40,325 nucleotides of DNA from the IMG/VR virus record IMGVR_UViG_3300032084_002789, positions 1 through 40,325 of that record; one strand, given 5' to 3'. The position numbers and the translations under genes are program-made. Below the pieces are notes generated by a model. That model made no database searches. It saw only the letters and a program-made list of their open reading frames with translations, and was not told where the DNA came from. Below, in pieces: positions 23,765-31,148 of this stretch (position 1 is its first letter; every line of letters starts with the position of its first letter). This stretch comes from a virus.

Positions 23765-25057
23765 CTAAACCTTTATAAGAATTTTTTTAGCCCAGTCGCC
23801 GTCTTTGATGTGCGGTATAATGACACAATGATCAACAGTACCATCGCAAGAAAAACTAGCAGTAAATTTATTGTTTTGCTTTCTAAAAAATTGATGATAG
23901 AAATTATTGTCTTGATTAAAGTCTTGTCTCCAAAGTAGTTTATCATCTTTATCCTCAAAACCGAAAAACCAAAAATCAAAAATAGTATTATCTGGAATAT
24001 CATTATAGTCCCACTCAACAGTATATGATTGACTACGCATCATACCTGCTGCCCATTCTTCCTCAGTCATTACATATGGTTCAGGTATATCTGTAGAATC
24101 ATTAATCCTTGATGCATTTTTATGTACTTTACGGTTAGAGAAATCTAAACCAGCATAAAGTTCATATTCGTGTAATGTTCTTTTTTTACCAAACCCATAA
24201 TGTCTAAAATCAATATTAGATACTTCCATATTAAATAATGCTCGTTGCCTTTGTTTAGACCTTACATTTCTAGCTTCAGCTTCTATACCATCAAAATTTG
24301 ATTTTGCACTAACATGATCTTCCCAGTGTTTATGTTGTTCTTTTCTTAAATATTCATGCCAAATAATAGAGTATGTAGGATGGAACATATCATAGCCATG
24401 CGTATATGCTCTAGCGCTTAAAGTTACCTCCTCACCCCTAAAATAAAGATTAGGATCGTAGATACATTCTCTACAAAACCTACCAGAAGTGAATATAAAA
24501 TGTCCAGATAATAGTCTAGCTGGAATCAAGTTTATATTTTGAGATTTTAAAAATTTATGATTCATAATAAGTTGGGGTCGAGATACAATATCTCCATCTT
24601 CAGCGAAACTATCAAAAGTAATAATACGATACGGCTCATTCTTTAATGGCTTATCTGGTTTATTAGGCCAGTATGTTGTGCCATAGCCGCCTATAATTGG
24701 TTTATCTGAAGAGGCTTCTGTATAAAGTTTTTTAAGATGCTCATCCCAATTTTCTAAAAATCTGTGATGAGAATCTAACTGTAGATAATACTCCTCATTT
24801 GTGTATAAATGTTTCTGTATTATATGCCTAGCCCAACAAGCACCTTTACTGTTTTCCCAAGAACATTCGTGGATTTTTACATTTTCATTATAAGCAAATT
24901 CTTCTATACTCTCTTCTGCTGTTTTTTGCCAGCATATACCTATTCTTAATAATTCTGGATGCTTAGCTTTTAAAAATATATCTCTTAGTGTTGGTAGTAA
25001 CTCAGGGTCTCTATAAGAAGCTATACTTACAAATATTAAATTATTTTTCTGCGTCAT
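23765..25057 (-). CDS. GlcNAc-transferase family protein (Skp1 GnT1-like, GT60-type)
   Basis: 430 aa. The N-terminal block IFVSIASYRDPEL, then AKHPELLRIGICWQ, KGACWARHIIQ and the metal-site LQLDSHHRF (DSH at 95-97) reproduce the order of the GlcNAc (PF11397) family, whose founder adds GlcNAc to hydroxyproline on Skp1 in Dictyostelium. RLLSGHFIFTSGRF and YFRGEEVTLSARAYTHGYD continue the family. The last ~90 residues are a separate beta-rich region. Members in bacteria and viruses are known but poorly studied. It could glycosylate a phage protein directly; acceptor unknown. Confidence 0.85.
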   Translation of the reverse strand: MTQKNNLIFVSIASYRDPELLPTLRDIFLKAKHPELLRIGICWQKTAEESIEEFAYNENVKIHECSWENSKGACWARHIIQKHLYTNEEYYLQLDSHHRFLENWDEHLKKLYTEASSDKPIIGGYGTTYWPNKPDKPLKNEPYRIITFDSFAEDGDIVSRPQLIMNHKFLKSQNINLIPARLLSGHFIFTSGRFCRECIYDPNLYFRGEEVTLSARAYTHGYDMFHPTYSIIWHEYLRKEQHKHWEDHVSAKSNFDGIEAEARNVRSKQRQRALFNMEVSNIDFRHYGFGKKRTLHEYELYAGLDFSNRKVHKNASRINDSTDIPEPYVMTEEEWAAGMMRSQSYTVEWDYNDIPDNTIFDFWFFGFEDKDDKLLWRQDFNQDNNFYHQFFRKQNNKFTASFSCDGTVDHCVIIPHIKDGDWAKKILIKV

Positions 25058-25700
25058 GAGTTTTATTCGAATATTCTTTTATTAGATATAGCGATTGATG
25101 ATGCTGAACGCTCAAACCTATAGGTCTTGCTTTCATAATAATATCGATATGGTTGTGCGTCCAGATATTACCATTAAAGATTGTCTTAATTTTGCTTTTT
25201 TCTTCTAAATACTTACTAGCTAAAATATTATCATATATATTATCTATAAAAAAACCTGTAGATGGATAAATTGATAGGATATTATTTTCTACTAATATAG
25301 AACAAAATTTTGCAAGGATAGCGTGATTGTATTTTCTGTAGTCTATGCAATATCTAATTTCTACATCATCACCAAGTATTTCCTTTATTTGTTTGATCTC
25401 TTTACGGATTTTATCATATTTTCTATTTATTAAATAATACGAAGGGGCTTGTATAGATATAATTTTTAATTTATTAGATAAACTCTCTATGTTTTTTAAT
25501 CTTATATCAGATGAACCTATACCTAAAGGATAATCTATAAAAACATTAATCTTATCATACGAAAAAAAATATTTAGCTAATCTATAATGATGTTCATTAA
25601 TTAGTACAGAATCTATTTTTATAATTTCTTTAGCTTTTTTTAGTGTTTCCTTTACTTCATTATCTGTATAAAAATTGTCTAAATAAAATTCTGTAAACAT
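25041..25700 (-). CDS. DeoC-like TIM-barrel protein lacking the Schiff-base lysine
   Basis: 219 aa. It follows the deoxyribose-phosphate aldolase fold: IDSVLINEHHYRLAK, then FIDYPLGIGSSDIRLKNIE, VEIRYCIDYRK, and YPSTGFF at the position of the DeoC KTSTGF/K motif. A late strand IKTIFNGNIWTHNHIDIIM matches the KxxGGIRT region. The catalytic Lys of KTSTG is Tyr here (SIYPSTGF), and the EIDMV acid site is not conserved, so ordinary aldolase chemistry is unlikely. The lysine of the late strand may remain. It lies between the ClpP-like gene and glycosyltransferases. Function unknown; possibly a sugar-phosphate binding or isomerising enzyme. Confidence 0.65.
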   Translation of the reverse strand: MFTEFYLDNFYTDNEVKETLKKAKEIIKIDSVLINEHHYRLAKYFFSYDKINVFIDYPLGIGSSDIRLKNIESLSNKLKIISIQAPSYYLINRKYDKIRKEIKQIKEILGDDVEIRYCIDYRKYNHAILAKFCSILVENNILSIYPSTGFFIDNIYDNILASKYLEEKSKIKTIFNGNIWTHNHIDIIMKARPIGLSVQHHQSLYLIKEYSNKTHDAEK

Positions 25701-26374
25701 TATGTATAATTTTTCTTAAGATACTCCCGAATGTCTTCTATAGTTGTAAAGGTCTCTGAACCTAAAATACCATCAGCGAAACCATAACTCACACTATCTT
25801 CTGGATAAAGTATCCAGTCTGATTTATTATCTAACTGTGAAATAATATGTTTTTTTACCATAGGTTTTTTCCATTTTTTTTCTTTAACCATAGGAGATTC
25901 AAGCATTTTGTCTACAAATATATTAATCATTTTTACAGCTTGTTCTTGAGACCACTGAATATTTGAAACTGCTACTTTATGATCTCCATCAACATAAGTA
26001 CTTCCATAATGTATTAGCGTGTAAGCGTTAGGCATCATGATTCTAAGATCTGCTGCTTGTAAAATAATACTACCAGAAGACTCAGCTCTAGAATAAACTA
26101 AAATCGCTACAGGTGACTCGCATTGTGATATGGTATCGTATATACTCATACAATCGCACCATTCACCACCGGGGATATGCATATGAATAATGATAGGGTC
26201 GTATGATAATGTGTTTAAGAATCTAATATTTTTTTGTAGAGATATTGCTGAACGAAAGTCTACGCCACTTTCTTCATCTCCGTATGCAGCAGAATGTAAA
26301 TAGATTTCTCTATTTCTTGTGTCTATGTTATAATTATGTAATTGTTCAATTTGATTGTTATAGTAATTTCTCAT
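25700..26374 (-). CDS. ClpP/crotonase-fold serine protease
   Basis: 224 aa. The ClpP landmarks are present: the oxyanion loop HIPGG (PGG at 68-70), nucleophile Ser99 in AESSGSIILQAAD, and His122 in TLIHYGS, with a YGFADGI segment after it like the ClpP YGLVD end. An ATP-dependent partner is not encoded nearby. Phages often use ClpP-like proteins as prohead maturation proteases, and the neighbouring genes (sigma factor, conserved virion-like proteins) suit that. It could alternatively replace or modulate the host ClpP. The start overlaps the upstream gene by 17 bp. Confidence 0.85.
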   Translation of the reverse strand: MRNYYNNQIEQLHNYNIDTRNREIYLHSAAYGDEESGVDFRSAISLQKNIRFLNTLSYDPIIIHMHIPGGEWCDCMSIYDTISQCESPVAILVYSRAESSGSIILQAADLRIMMPNAYTLIHYGSTYVDGDHKVAVSNIQWSQEQAVKMINIFVDKMLESPMVKEKKWKKPMVKKHIISQLDNKSDWILYPEDSVSYGFADGILGSETFTTIEDIREYLKKNYT

Positions 26375-26804
26375 ATAAATTTGTTTGTATGTTTTGCATA
26401 ACTGATCTATCTTGGAACGCCTTTCCTATAGCTACTCTAAATCTATATCTGGTAAAAATATCTAAAATTTCCACACCATCGGTGTTTTCTATCACATTTT
26501 GACATTTTTCTGATAAAGTAAAGTTTGTATGACCTATCCAAAATTTAAAAGTTTTTGTACAAGCTGTCCTTTCATTAATAGGTATCATACCCATAGGTGT
26601 TAATATAGCCTTAGTATTAGTTTTAAACAAAGACAGGTTCTGATCATCATCTACATTTTCTGTTGCATCTTCATATTCATTGCTATACCATTCGGATATA
26701 TCTGGCTCAAGTTCTTCTGTGGGTATATCTTCTAAAACCCTACCTTCTTCAGTAGGTACTTCGTATGGATTTTCCCATTTTTGCCATAGTATCATCTGTT
26801 TCAT
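26358..26804 (-). CDS. conserved-looking phage protein, 148 aa
   Basis: Start chosen at the ATG at 26802-26804 (MKQMILWQKW); the longer reading would run into the upstream gene. An acidic, Asp/Glu-rich N-terminal third (EEGRVLEDIPTEELEPDISE) leads to a compact C-terminal domain (TFKFWIGHTNFTLSEKC, EILDIFTRYRFRVAIGKAF). No known motif. The layout, acidic arm plus small folded domain, is common in scaffold or assembly proteins. It is translationally coupled to the ClpP-like protease, so it might be its substrate or scaffold partner; inference only. Confidence 0.7.
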   Translation of the reverse strand: MKQMILWQKWENPYEVPTEEGRVLEDIPTEELEPDISEWYSNEYEDATENVDDDQNLSLFKTNTKAILTPMGMIPINERTACTKTFKFWIGHTNFTLSEKCQNVIENTDGVEILDIFTRYRFRVAIGKAFQDRSVMQNIQTNLYEKLL

Positions 26805-26808
26805 ATTC

Positions 26809-27213
26809 TTATTGAGGTTCTTGACCAAACACCTTAGAGGGTCTTACTAAAGGGGCTTCTGTTTCTTTCGATGCTAATAGATCAGCTAATATCTCCTTCC
26901 TTTGTTCCAGCAGTGTTATCGTATCTTGTAGCGCTAATTCGTCCGCAACGGATTCAGATTGGTATTCTGAGATAAGTTTCACTATTTCTTCTGTAAAAAA
27001 ACCATATGTTACACCTAGAATTAAATTAGATAAACATGATGGCATTTTATCTATTTTCTCAGCACCCCACTTTACTTCAAAAAAATATTGTTCATCATTA
27101 TCAACTGCTAAATACAATGAACAAATATCATTTCTTGATTGTATTTTTGATGAATCTATTGTTCTTTTAGCTTTTGAAGAACCGAAGAATTTAAATAGTA
27201 GTTGAGATAACAT
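26809..27213 (-). CDS. hypothetical protein, 134 aa
   Basis: AGGAG lies 9 nt before the ATG. The protein has a hydrophobic N-terminus (MLSQLLFKFFGSSK) that is too short for a clear anchor, a central beta segment (QYFFEVKWGAEKI), and a long helical C-terminus (ALQDTITLLEQRKEILADLLASKE). Not recognised. It overlaps the 131-aa gene upstream by 23 bp. Confidence 0.7.
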   Translation of the reverse strand: MLSQLLFKFFGSSKAKRTIDSSKIQSRNDICSLYLAVDNDEQYFFEVKWGAEKIDKMPSCLSNLILGVTYGFFTEEIVKLISEYQSESVADELALQDTITLLEQRKEILADLLASKETEAPLVRPSKVFGQEPQ

Positions 27214-27586
27214 TATTAATCACTCCTAATTCTTCTCGTATATTTATATCATAAATATCAAATGTTTTCCAATAAAAATTAGCTTTTAAAGAAAGTTTAG
27301 GACATACACAACCATATAAGAGATAAAGATATTTATCAGAATCTTCAAAAATTTTACTAATATATTCGTCATTAATACCTATAAATTTAGGATTAGCATA
27401 ACCTTTAGCTAATTGCTCATCTTCAAAAGCGTGATGTATCATAATTTCTTTTGATTTGATATTTAAGTTCTTATAGTCATCAACATCAAAAGAAGGAAAA
27501 ATAATACTATCTTCTCTAAGAGATAAAACATACTTTTCATTTTTTAGAAAATCCGTTGTAACTAAACCAAATGCTAATTTAATCAC
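27191..27586 (-). CDS. hypothetical protein, 131 aa (GTG start)
   Basis: The start is GTG at 27584-27586, giving a GTGA overlap with the sigma-factor stop and an AGAGGTG site upstream. The protein is acidic and soluble, with aspartate-rich and aromatic segments (FPSFDVDDYKNL, DKYLYLLYGCVCPKL). Not recognised. Coupling to the sigma factor suggests co-expression, perhaps as a regulator of it. Confidence 0.7.
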   Translation of the reverse strand: MIKLAFGLVTTDFLKNEKYVLSLREDSIIFPSFDVDDYKNLNIKSKEIMIHHAFEDEQLAKGYANPKFIGINDEYISKIFEDSDKYLYLLYGCVCPKLSLKANFYWKTFDIYDINIREELGVINNVISTTI

Positions 27587-28230
27587 TCTATAACACCTCT
27601 TATAATAGAATAAGCTTTGTTTAAACCTTGTCTTACAGCCTCTCTAGTAATATTAAACTCTTTACCAATTTTTTCAAGTGTCATCTCTTCAAAATAATAC
27701 ATTTTGATATATTGCGATTGTTTTTCTGTCAATATACCGCTATTCAATACCTTATTTATATCGTTTTTAAGTTCTTCAATATTTTCTTTTTCGATAATAT
27801 TTTCAACTATATTTGTATTACTATTAGTTAGAATATTTTTAAGATTAAGATCATCCTGATAATCTTTATCTAGAGATAATGTTTGATTCCTAATTTTATT
27901 TTTAGGTCCATACTGTCTGGTTATATAGCTTTGTATAGACCATATAGCGCATTGATTTCTATAAGAATATCTACTTTTGCTTTGACCTGTAATGGCTCCT
28001 TTACGATTTTTATCCCATCTCCAATCCGCCATCATAATACCATTAGCTACATTTGCTATAGCATCTTCACTAAGCAACATTCTTTTAGATGATCCTTGAC
28101 ATATTGAGTCAGCAAATTTTGCTATATTTTTTTTAGCCAAAGTTAGATAAAAATTTAAAGACTCAAATTGAATAGAATCTTTATCGTTATACTTTGTTTT
28201 ATGGTTTCCAATATCCACAATATCTATCAT
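27583..28230 (-). CDS. divergent sigma70-family sigma factor
   Basis: 215 aa from the ATG at 28228-28230 (MIDIVDIG), which has AAGGATAAC upstream. Residues ~158-213 are a clear sigma region 4: LTEKQSQYIKMYYFEEMTLEKIGKEF followed by NITREAVRQGLNKAYSIIRG, the -35-binding HTH. Residues ~55-105 resemble region 2 (ANGIMMADWRWDKN, SYRNQCAIWSIQSYITR). No sigma 1.1 or region 3 extension. It presumably redirects host RNA polymerase to phage promoters at a late stage. The recurring GGTGTATA boxes in this window are candidate targets. Confidence 0.88.
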   Translation of the reverse strand: MIDIVDIGNHKTKYNDKDSIQFESLNFYLTLAKKNIAKFADSICQGSSKRMLLSEDAIANVANGIMMADWRWDKNRKGAITGQSKSRYSYRNQCAIWSIQSYITRQYGPKNKIRNQTLSLDKDYQDDLNLKNILTNSNTNIVENIIEKENIEELKNDINKVLNSGILTEKQSQYIKMYYFEEMTLEKIGKEFNITREAVRQGLNKAYSIIRGVIE

Positions 28231-28278
28231 GTTGTTATCCTTTTTCAACAAGTCCTAAAAAATTATTTTACGATTTTA

Positions 28279-28656
28279 TTATTTGTTTGGTTGCTTTTGT
28301 TCCTTCTCTTGTGGTTTTGGAGCCTCTGTCTTTTTAGGCTTCTTTTTACCACAACCACAACCAGCAATACTTTTATCGTCATCTGAAGGTACATACTTTA
28401 CAAAATCATGTATAGTTCTCATGTAATCTTCAGTAATAGCTATTTTACCTTGAAGCCAACTAGCTGTCAAGTTATTTTTAACAGTTTGATCATCGAGGGA
28501 AGAGAGGATAGCTTCTGCTGATTTCATAATAGTTTTAAGCGAACCAACATTCATTTTAATAAAATCTTCTTTATATTCTATAAATTCATTTGAGCTTTCT
28601 GTAGCTTTAGTATCCATAGTGTCTTGTATATTATTTAAAATTTTATTTCTAGACAT
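28279..28656 (-). CDS. conserved phage-type protein with Gly-Cys/Lys/Pro tail
   Basis: 125 aa from the ATG at 28654-28656 (MSRNKILNN); AAAGGG lies 6-7 nt upstream. A helical core (MNVGSLKTIMKSAEAIL, WLQGKIAITEDYMRTIHDF) is followed by GCGCGKK and a Lys/Pro/Glu tail. The core resembles small proteins encoded near virion genes in marine phages, from memory only. A GGTGTATA motif lies 43 nt upstream, inside the preceding gene. A structural or scaffold role is likely but not shown. Confidence 0.7.
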   Translation of the reverse strand: MSRNKILNNIQDTMDTKATESSNEFIEYKEDFIKMNVGSLKTIMKSAEAILSSLDDQTVKNNLTASWLQGKIAITEDYMRTIHDFVKYVPSDDDKSIAGCGCGKKKPKKTEAPKPQEKEQKQPNK

Positions 28657-29332
28657 TATGAGCCCTTTCATGCTTAGTATTATATTTCACTATATGTTTA
28701 TACACCTTGTCCACTAGCATAGCTGAGGCTTTATTGTCGCTAGGATAATGCACTCCCTGTATAACCCTAGCTTCTCCAATTTTATCAGCTATTTCAAAAA
28801 AATTGTCCATATATTGAGGGTAATAGTCTGTTAACACATGAGCGGCTAAAATACCATAAGCAGTATGACCAGAGGGATAAGCTGGTGTGCTGTGTGTATT
28901 AGTATACATAATATTAATATCTATATTTAATATCTCAGCTAATTGTTCCGGTCTCGGTCTGTTAAAAGAGTACTTTAGATCTAGAACAATATTTTCTAAT
29001 ATTTTATACAGAGCTGTGAAGTGCTCATATGGCATTTCTAAGTTTTTAGATTTTAAAAAAACATTGAATAGATCTAGAGGTTCTTTATCTGCTATCATTA
29101 CAAGTTTTATATCTTCTGGGGAGCGATTATGAGTCCTCTTAGCGACTTCTTTTATTTCTAAAGCTGTTTGATTACCACTATTTAATGGTGGGCTTGGAAG
29201 CGTTTTAAAATAATTATAGCCAAAATCATGAACAAAAGTTTTGTCTATATGTATAGATTTATTAGTATATACTATATCGTCTAAATGTTTATCTGTAATA
29301 ATTTTATTAACAGCACTTAATAGCTTATGCAT
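28649..29332 (-). CDS. PAP2-family acid phosphatase
   Basis: 227 aa. The three PAP2 signatures are present in order: Kx6RP (KYSFNRPRP, ending at 128), PSGH (153-156) and the RxxxxxHxxxD block (ARVIQGVHYPSD, with His195 and Asp199), the phosphate-binding and catalytic residues. These enzymes hydrolyse phosphate esters, lipids or undecaprenyl pyrophosphate; some are haloperoxidases. No signal peptide or transmembrane helix, so this is a soluble class-A-like member. In this context it could release the lipid carrier used in glycan synthesis, or recycle sugar or nucleotide phosphates. Confidence 0.9.
   Translation of the reverse strand: MHKLLSAVNKIITDKHLDDIVYTNKSIHIDKTFVHDFGYNYFKTLPSPPLNSGNQTALEIKEVAKRTHNRSPEDIKLVMIADKEPLDLFNVFLKSKNLEMPYEHFTALYKILENIVLDLKYSFNRPRPEQLAEILNIDINIMYTNTHSTPAYPSGHTAYGILAAHVLTDYYPQYMDNFFEIADKIGEARVIQGVHYPSDNKASAMLVDKVYKHIVKYNTKHERAHNV
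28699..28706 (-). promoter_or_regulatory. GGTGTATA motif upstream of the 125-aa gene
   Basis: GGTGTATAAACATATAG on the minus strand lies inside the 3' end of the PAP2 gene, 43 nt before the next start codon. It is an exact copy of the octamer seen at 5557, 17152 and 20983. Confidence 0.35.
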
Positions 29333-29336
29333 TTAC

Positions 29337-30089
29337 TTACCATTTTTTACAAGACCAATATCTTGCCTTCCATTTAGGTCCCGGATTGTCGCAATTGTGT
29401 CTGGCTCGAAAACTTTTACGCCTTTCTGGTATATGCTTTTTGATCTTCATATTAGGGTCACCAAATCTAACTATAACTACATTTCCTTTTTCATTTTTGG
29501 TATATACAGCAAATTTTTTAGGACCGTCTGAAGTTCTAAAAGGTTTGTTGAGTTTGACTTTTTTCCCCTGATATTCAGCTGCTCTAATCAAATAAATGCC
29601 ATTTTTTTTATAACTACCGGGTCTATTAAAAGTATAAATTTCTCCGGTATGAGGGTCTTTGTATTTATATTCTTTATCAGATTGTGCTTTTTTAATTTCT
29701 TCTGGACTAGGTCTATCTGGATCTCCGGGTTTAGCCGGTTTATAATTTTTCCCTTCTCTTTCTTTTTTCTTGCGAATATTTTCCCATAGACCAGGTTTTG
29801 CTAAACTTAAATCTACTTCTTCTATATCATCACTATCGTAATCTAAATACTGTGATTCTTGAGGTTCTATATAATTTTCTGCTGTTAATAATTCGGTATA
29901 TCCATATGTATCGATTGAATATTGAAAATCAGCTCGACACATTAAATCCATATCTTCCGTGGCCTTAGATATACACACAGCAGTTCTTTGCGAAGGTTCT
30001 GGAAATTCTTTTTTAGTTTTTTCGTCTGATATGCATCTAGATATAAAGTTATTTCTATCTTCGTCTTTTCCTCTTTTAGGCAGTGGCAT
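29337..30089 (-). CDS. conserved phage protein with basic, Cys/Trp C-terminal motif
   Basis: 250 aa. An AGGAG site lies 6 nt before the ATG. The N-terminus (MPLPKRGKDEDRNNFISRC ... EFPEPSQRTAVC) and the basic C-terminus (RRKSFRARHNCDNPGPKW, then ARYWSCKKW) are two separately conserved-looking blocks that I associate with prohead-protease or scaffold-linked phage proteins. The Cys spacing suggests a small zinc knob. The centre is a linker of Lys/Glu/Pro. The 36-bp gap upstream has an AT-rich hairpin and a GGTGTAAA box. Role: probably virion assembly. Confidence 0.7.
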   Translation of the reverse strand: MPLPKRGKDEDRNNFISRCISDEKTKKEFPEPSQRTAVCISKATEDMDLMCRADFQYSIDTYGYTELLTAENYIEPQESQYLDYDSDDIEEVDLSLAKPGLWENIRKKKEREGKNYKPAKPGDPDRPSPEEIKKAQSDKEYKYKDPHTGEIYTFNRPGSYKKNGIYLIRAAEYQGKKVKLNKPFRTSDGPKKFAVYTKNEKGNVVIVRFGDPNMKIKKHIPERRKSFRARHNCDNPGPKWKARYWSCKKW

Positions 30090-30108
30090 TTGTTTCTCCT
30101 ATGACTTA

Positions 30109-30132
30109 GTGTAACATATTTTATTTTACACC
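30109..30132 (-). promoter_or_regulatory. hairpin and GGTGTAAA box upstream of the 250-aa gene
   Basis: GTGTAA (30131-30126) and TTACAC (30114-30109) form a 6-bp AT-rich stem with an 11-nt loop in the minus-strand RNA. GGTGTAAA (30132-30125), one mismatch from the recurring octamer, overlaps it and the stop codon of the upstream gene. Confidence 0.35.
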
Positions 30133-31148
30133 ACATCTAAATCTTTAGACAGGTTTAGAATTGCTCCTTCAGGAATTTTCTTAGTATAATTTTTGCCATC
30201 GATTTCGTATGTTATGGTCAAGTACTTTCTTAAACCAGGTGCGGGATCTCCGCATAGAGAGTTGTCTATTAATATTTTATCAACTCCTCCTTGATTCAAT
30301 AAATCAATGGCTGGTTTAGCGTCATTAATTATACCAAAAAATGCCTTATGAACATTTTCTTTTACGATCTCCTTTTCTGTCATAAAAAAACTCCATATGG
30401 TTTCTGGGTCTTTAATTGGATGATAAACATGTTTACTTATAGGTCTAATTTGCTGATTACAAAGAGTTTGATGACATATCCATCTTTCATAAGATATATA
30501 TATAGACATATCATCTATTTCTTCTGGTTTTTTATATTGAGATACTTCATAACCTAAATATTTAAGTATAGTAGCAAATTTAGTCTCTACGTATATTTTA
30601 TTAGCATGTGGTATTTCTTGGATATGTTTAATAATCGCTTGAGCAGCATCATCCGAGATCATGTTACTACACAACGGTGTGCATGCTGCGAAATTTAATG
30701 TGGTATAAATATTTTTAATCAAAGGATGTTTTCTTTGAACATCAAACCACCAGTAATGAAATTTTTTATACTTTTCATCAAAAATAGTATTAGCAGAAAT
30801 AATACCATTATGATTCTTTAGTAGTTGGTCATCAATTTGAAAAAAATCTAAAATATCGGAAGCTGCATATGTATCATATTCTAAAATTAGATACTGTTTA
30901 GCTCTTTTATCGGGGTTTGATAAATACCAATACAGAAAAATATTATCAGAACCCCAATACCATATTTCTCCACCTCCCCAATCTGATATGTGTCTATAAT
31001 CTAAAAAATCATAAAAATAATTAATAAATTCATTTTGATGAATTGCATGGACCTTATACCCTCTAGAATTATTAACAATAGAGTTATAAGTTAGATCTGT
31101 TAATTTATCTTTGTTGCTATATATAAAAATAATAGCTAAATCATCCAT
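30126..31148 (-). CDS. glycosyltransferase-like protein with FGDP-type C-terminal domain
   Basis: 340 aa. The N-terminal part looks like a GT-A fold: an IIFIYSNKDKLTDLTYNSI start, DWGGGEIWYWGSDN, and QYLILEYDTYAASDI, where EYDTY sits at the DxD position. The last ~70 residues (DKILIDNSLCGDPAPGLRKYLTITYEIDG) form a beta domain with a GDPAPG motif, seen attached to enzymes of sugar loci. It overlaps the GT4 gene by 8 bp and lies in a glycosyltransferase cluster. Family and donor cannot be named with confidence. Confidence 0.65.
   Translation of the reverse strand: MDDLAIIFIYSNKDKLTDLTYNSIVNNSRGYKVHAIHQNEFINYFYDFLDYRHISDWGGGEIWYWGSDNIFLYWYLSNPDKRAKQYLILEYDTYAASDILDFFQIDDQLLKNHNGIISANTIFDEKYKKFHYWWFDVQRKHPLIKNIYTTLNFAACTPLCSNMISDDAAQAIIKHIQEIPHANKIYVETKFATILKYLGYEVSQYKKPEEIDDMSIYISYERWICHQTLCNQQIRPISKHVYHPIKDPETIWSFFMTEKEIVKENVHKAFFGIINDAKPAIDLLNQGGVDKILIDNSLCGDPAPGLRKYLTITYEIDGKNYTKKIPEGAILNLSKDLDVV

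Noticed and set aside
27241-27248. TATAAATA (T4-type late promoter) on the minus strand before the 134-aa gene
   Set aside because: The same octamer also occurs inside the large glycosyltransferase gene (around 9047 and 9155). In DNA this AT-rich, copies are expected by chance, so it is not convincing.
29942-30136. Minus-strand 64-aa frame overlapping the start of the 250-aa gene
   Set aside because: The 250-aa gene has an AGGAG site and conserved-looking ends; this frame has neither.
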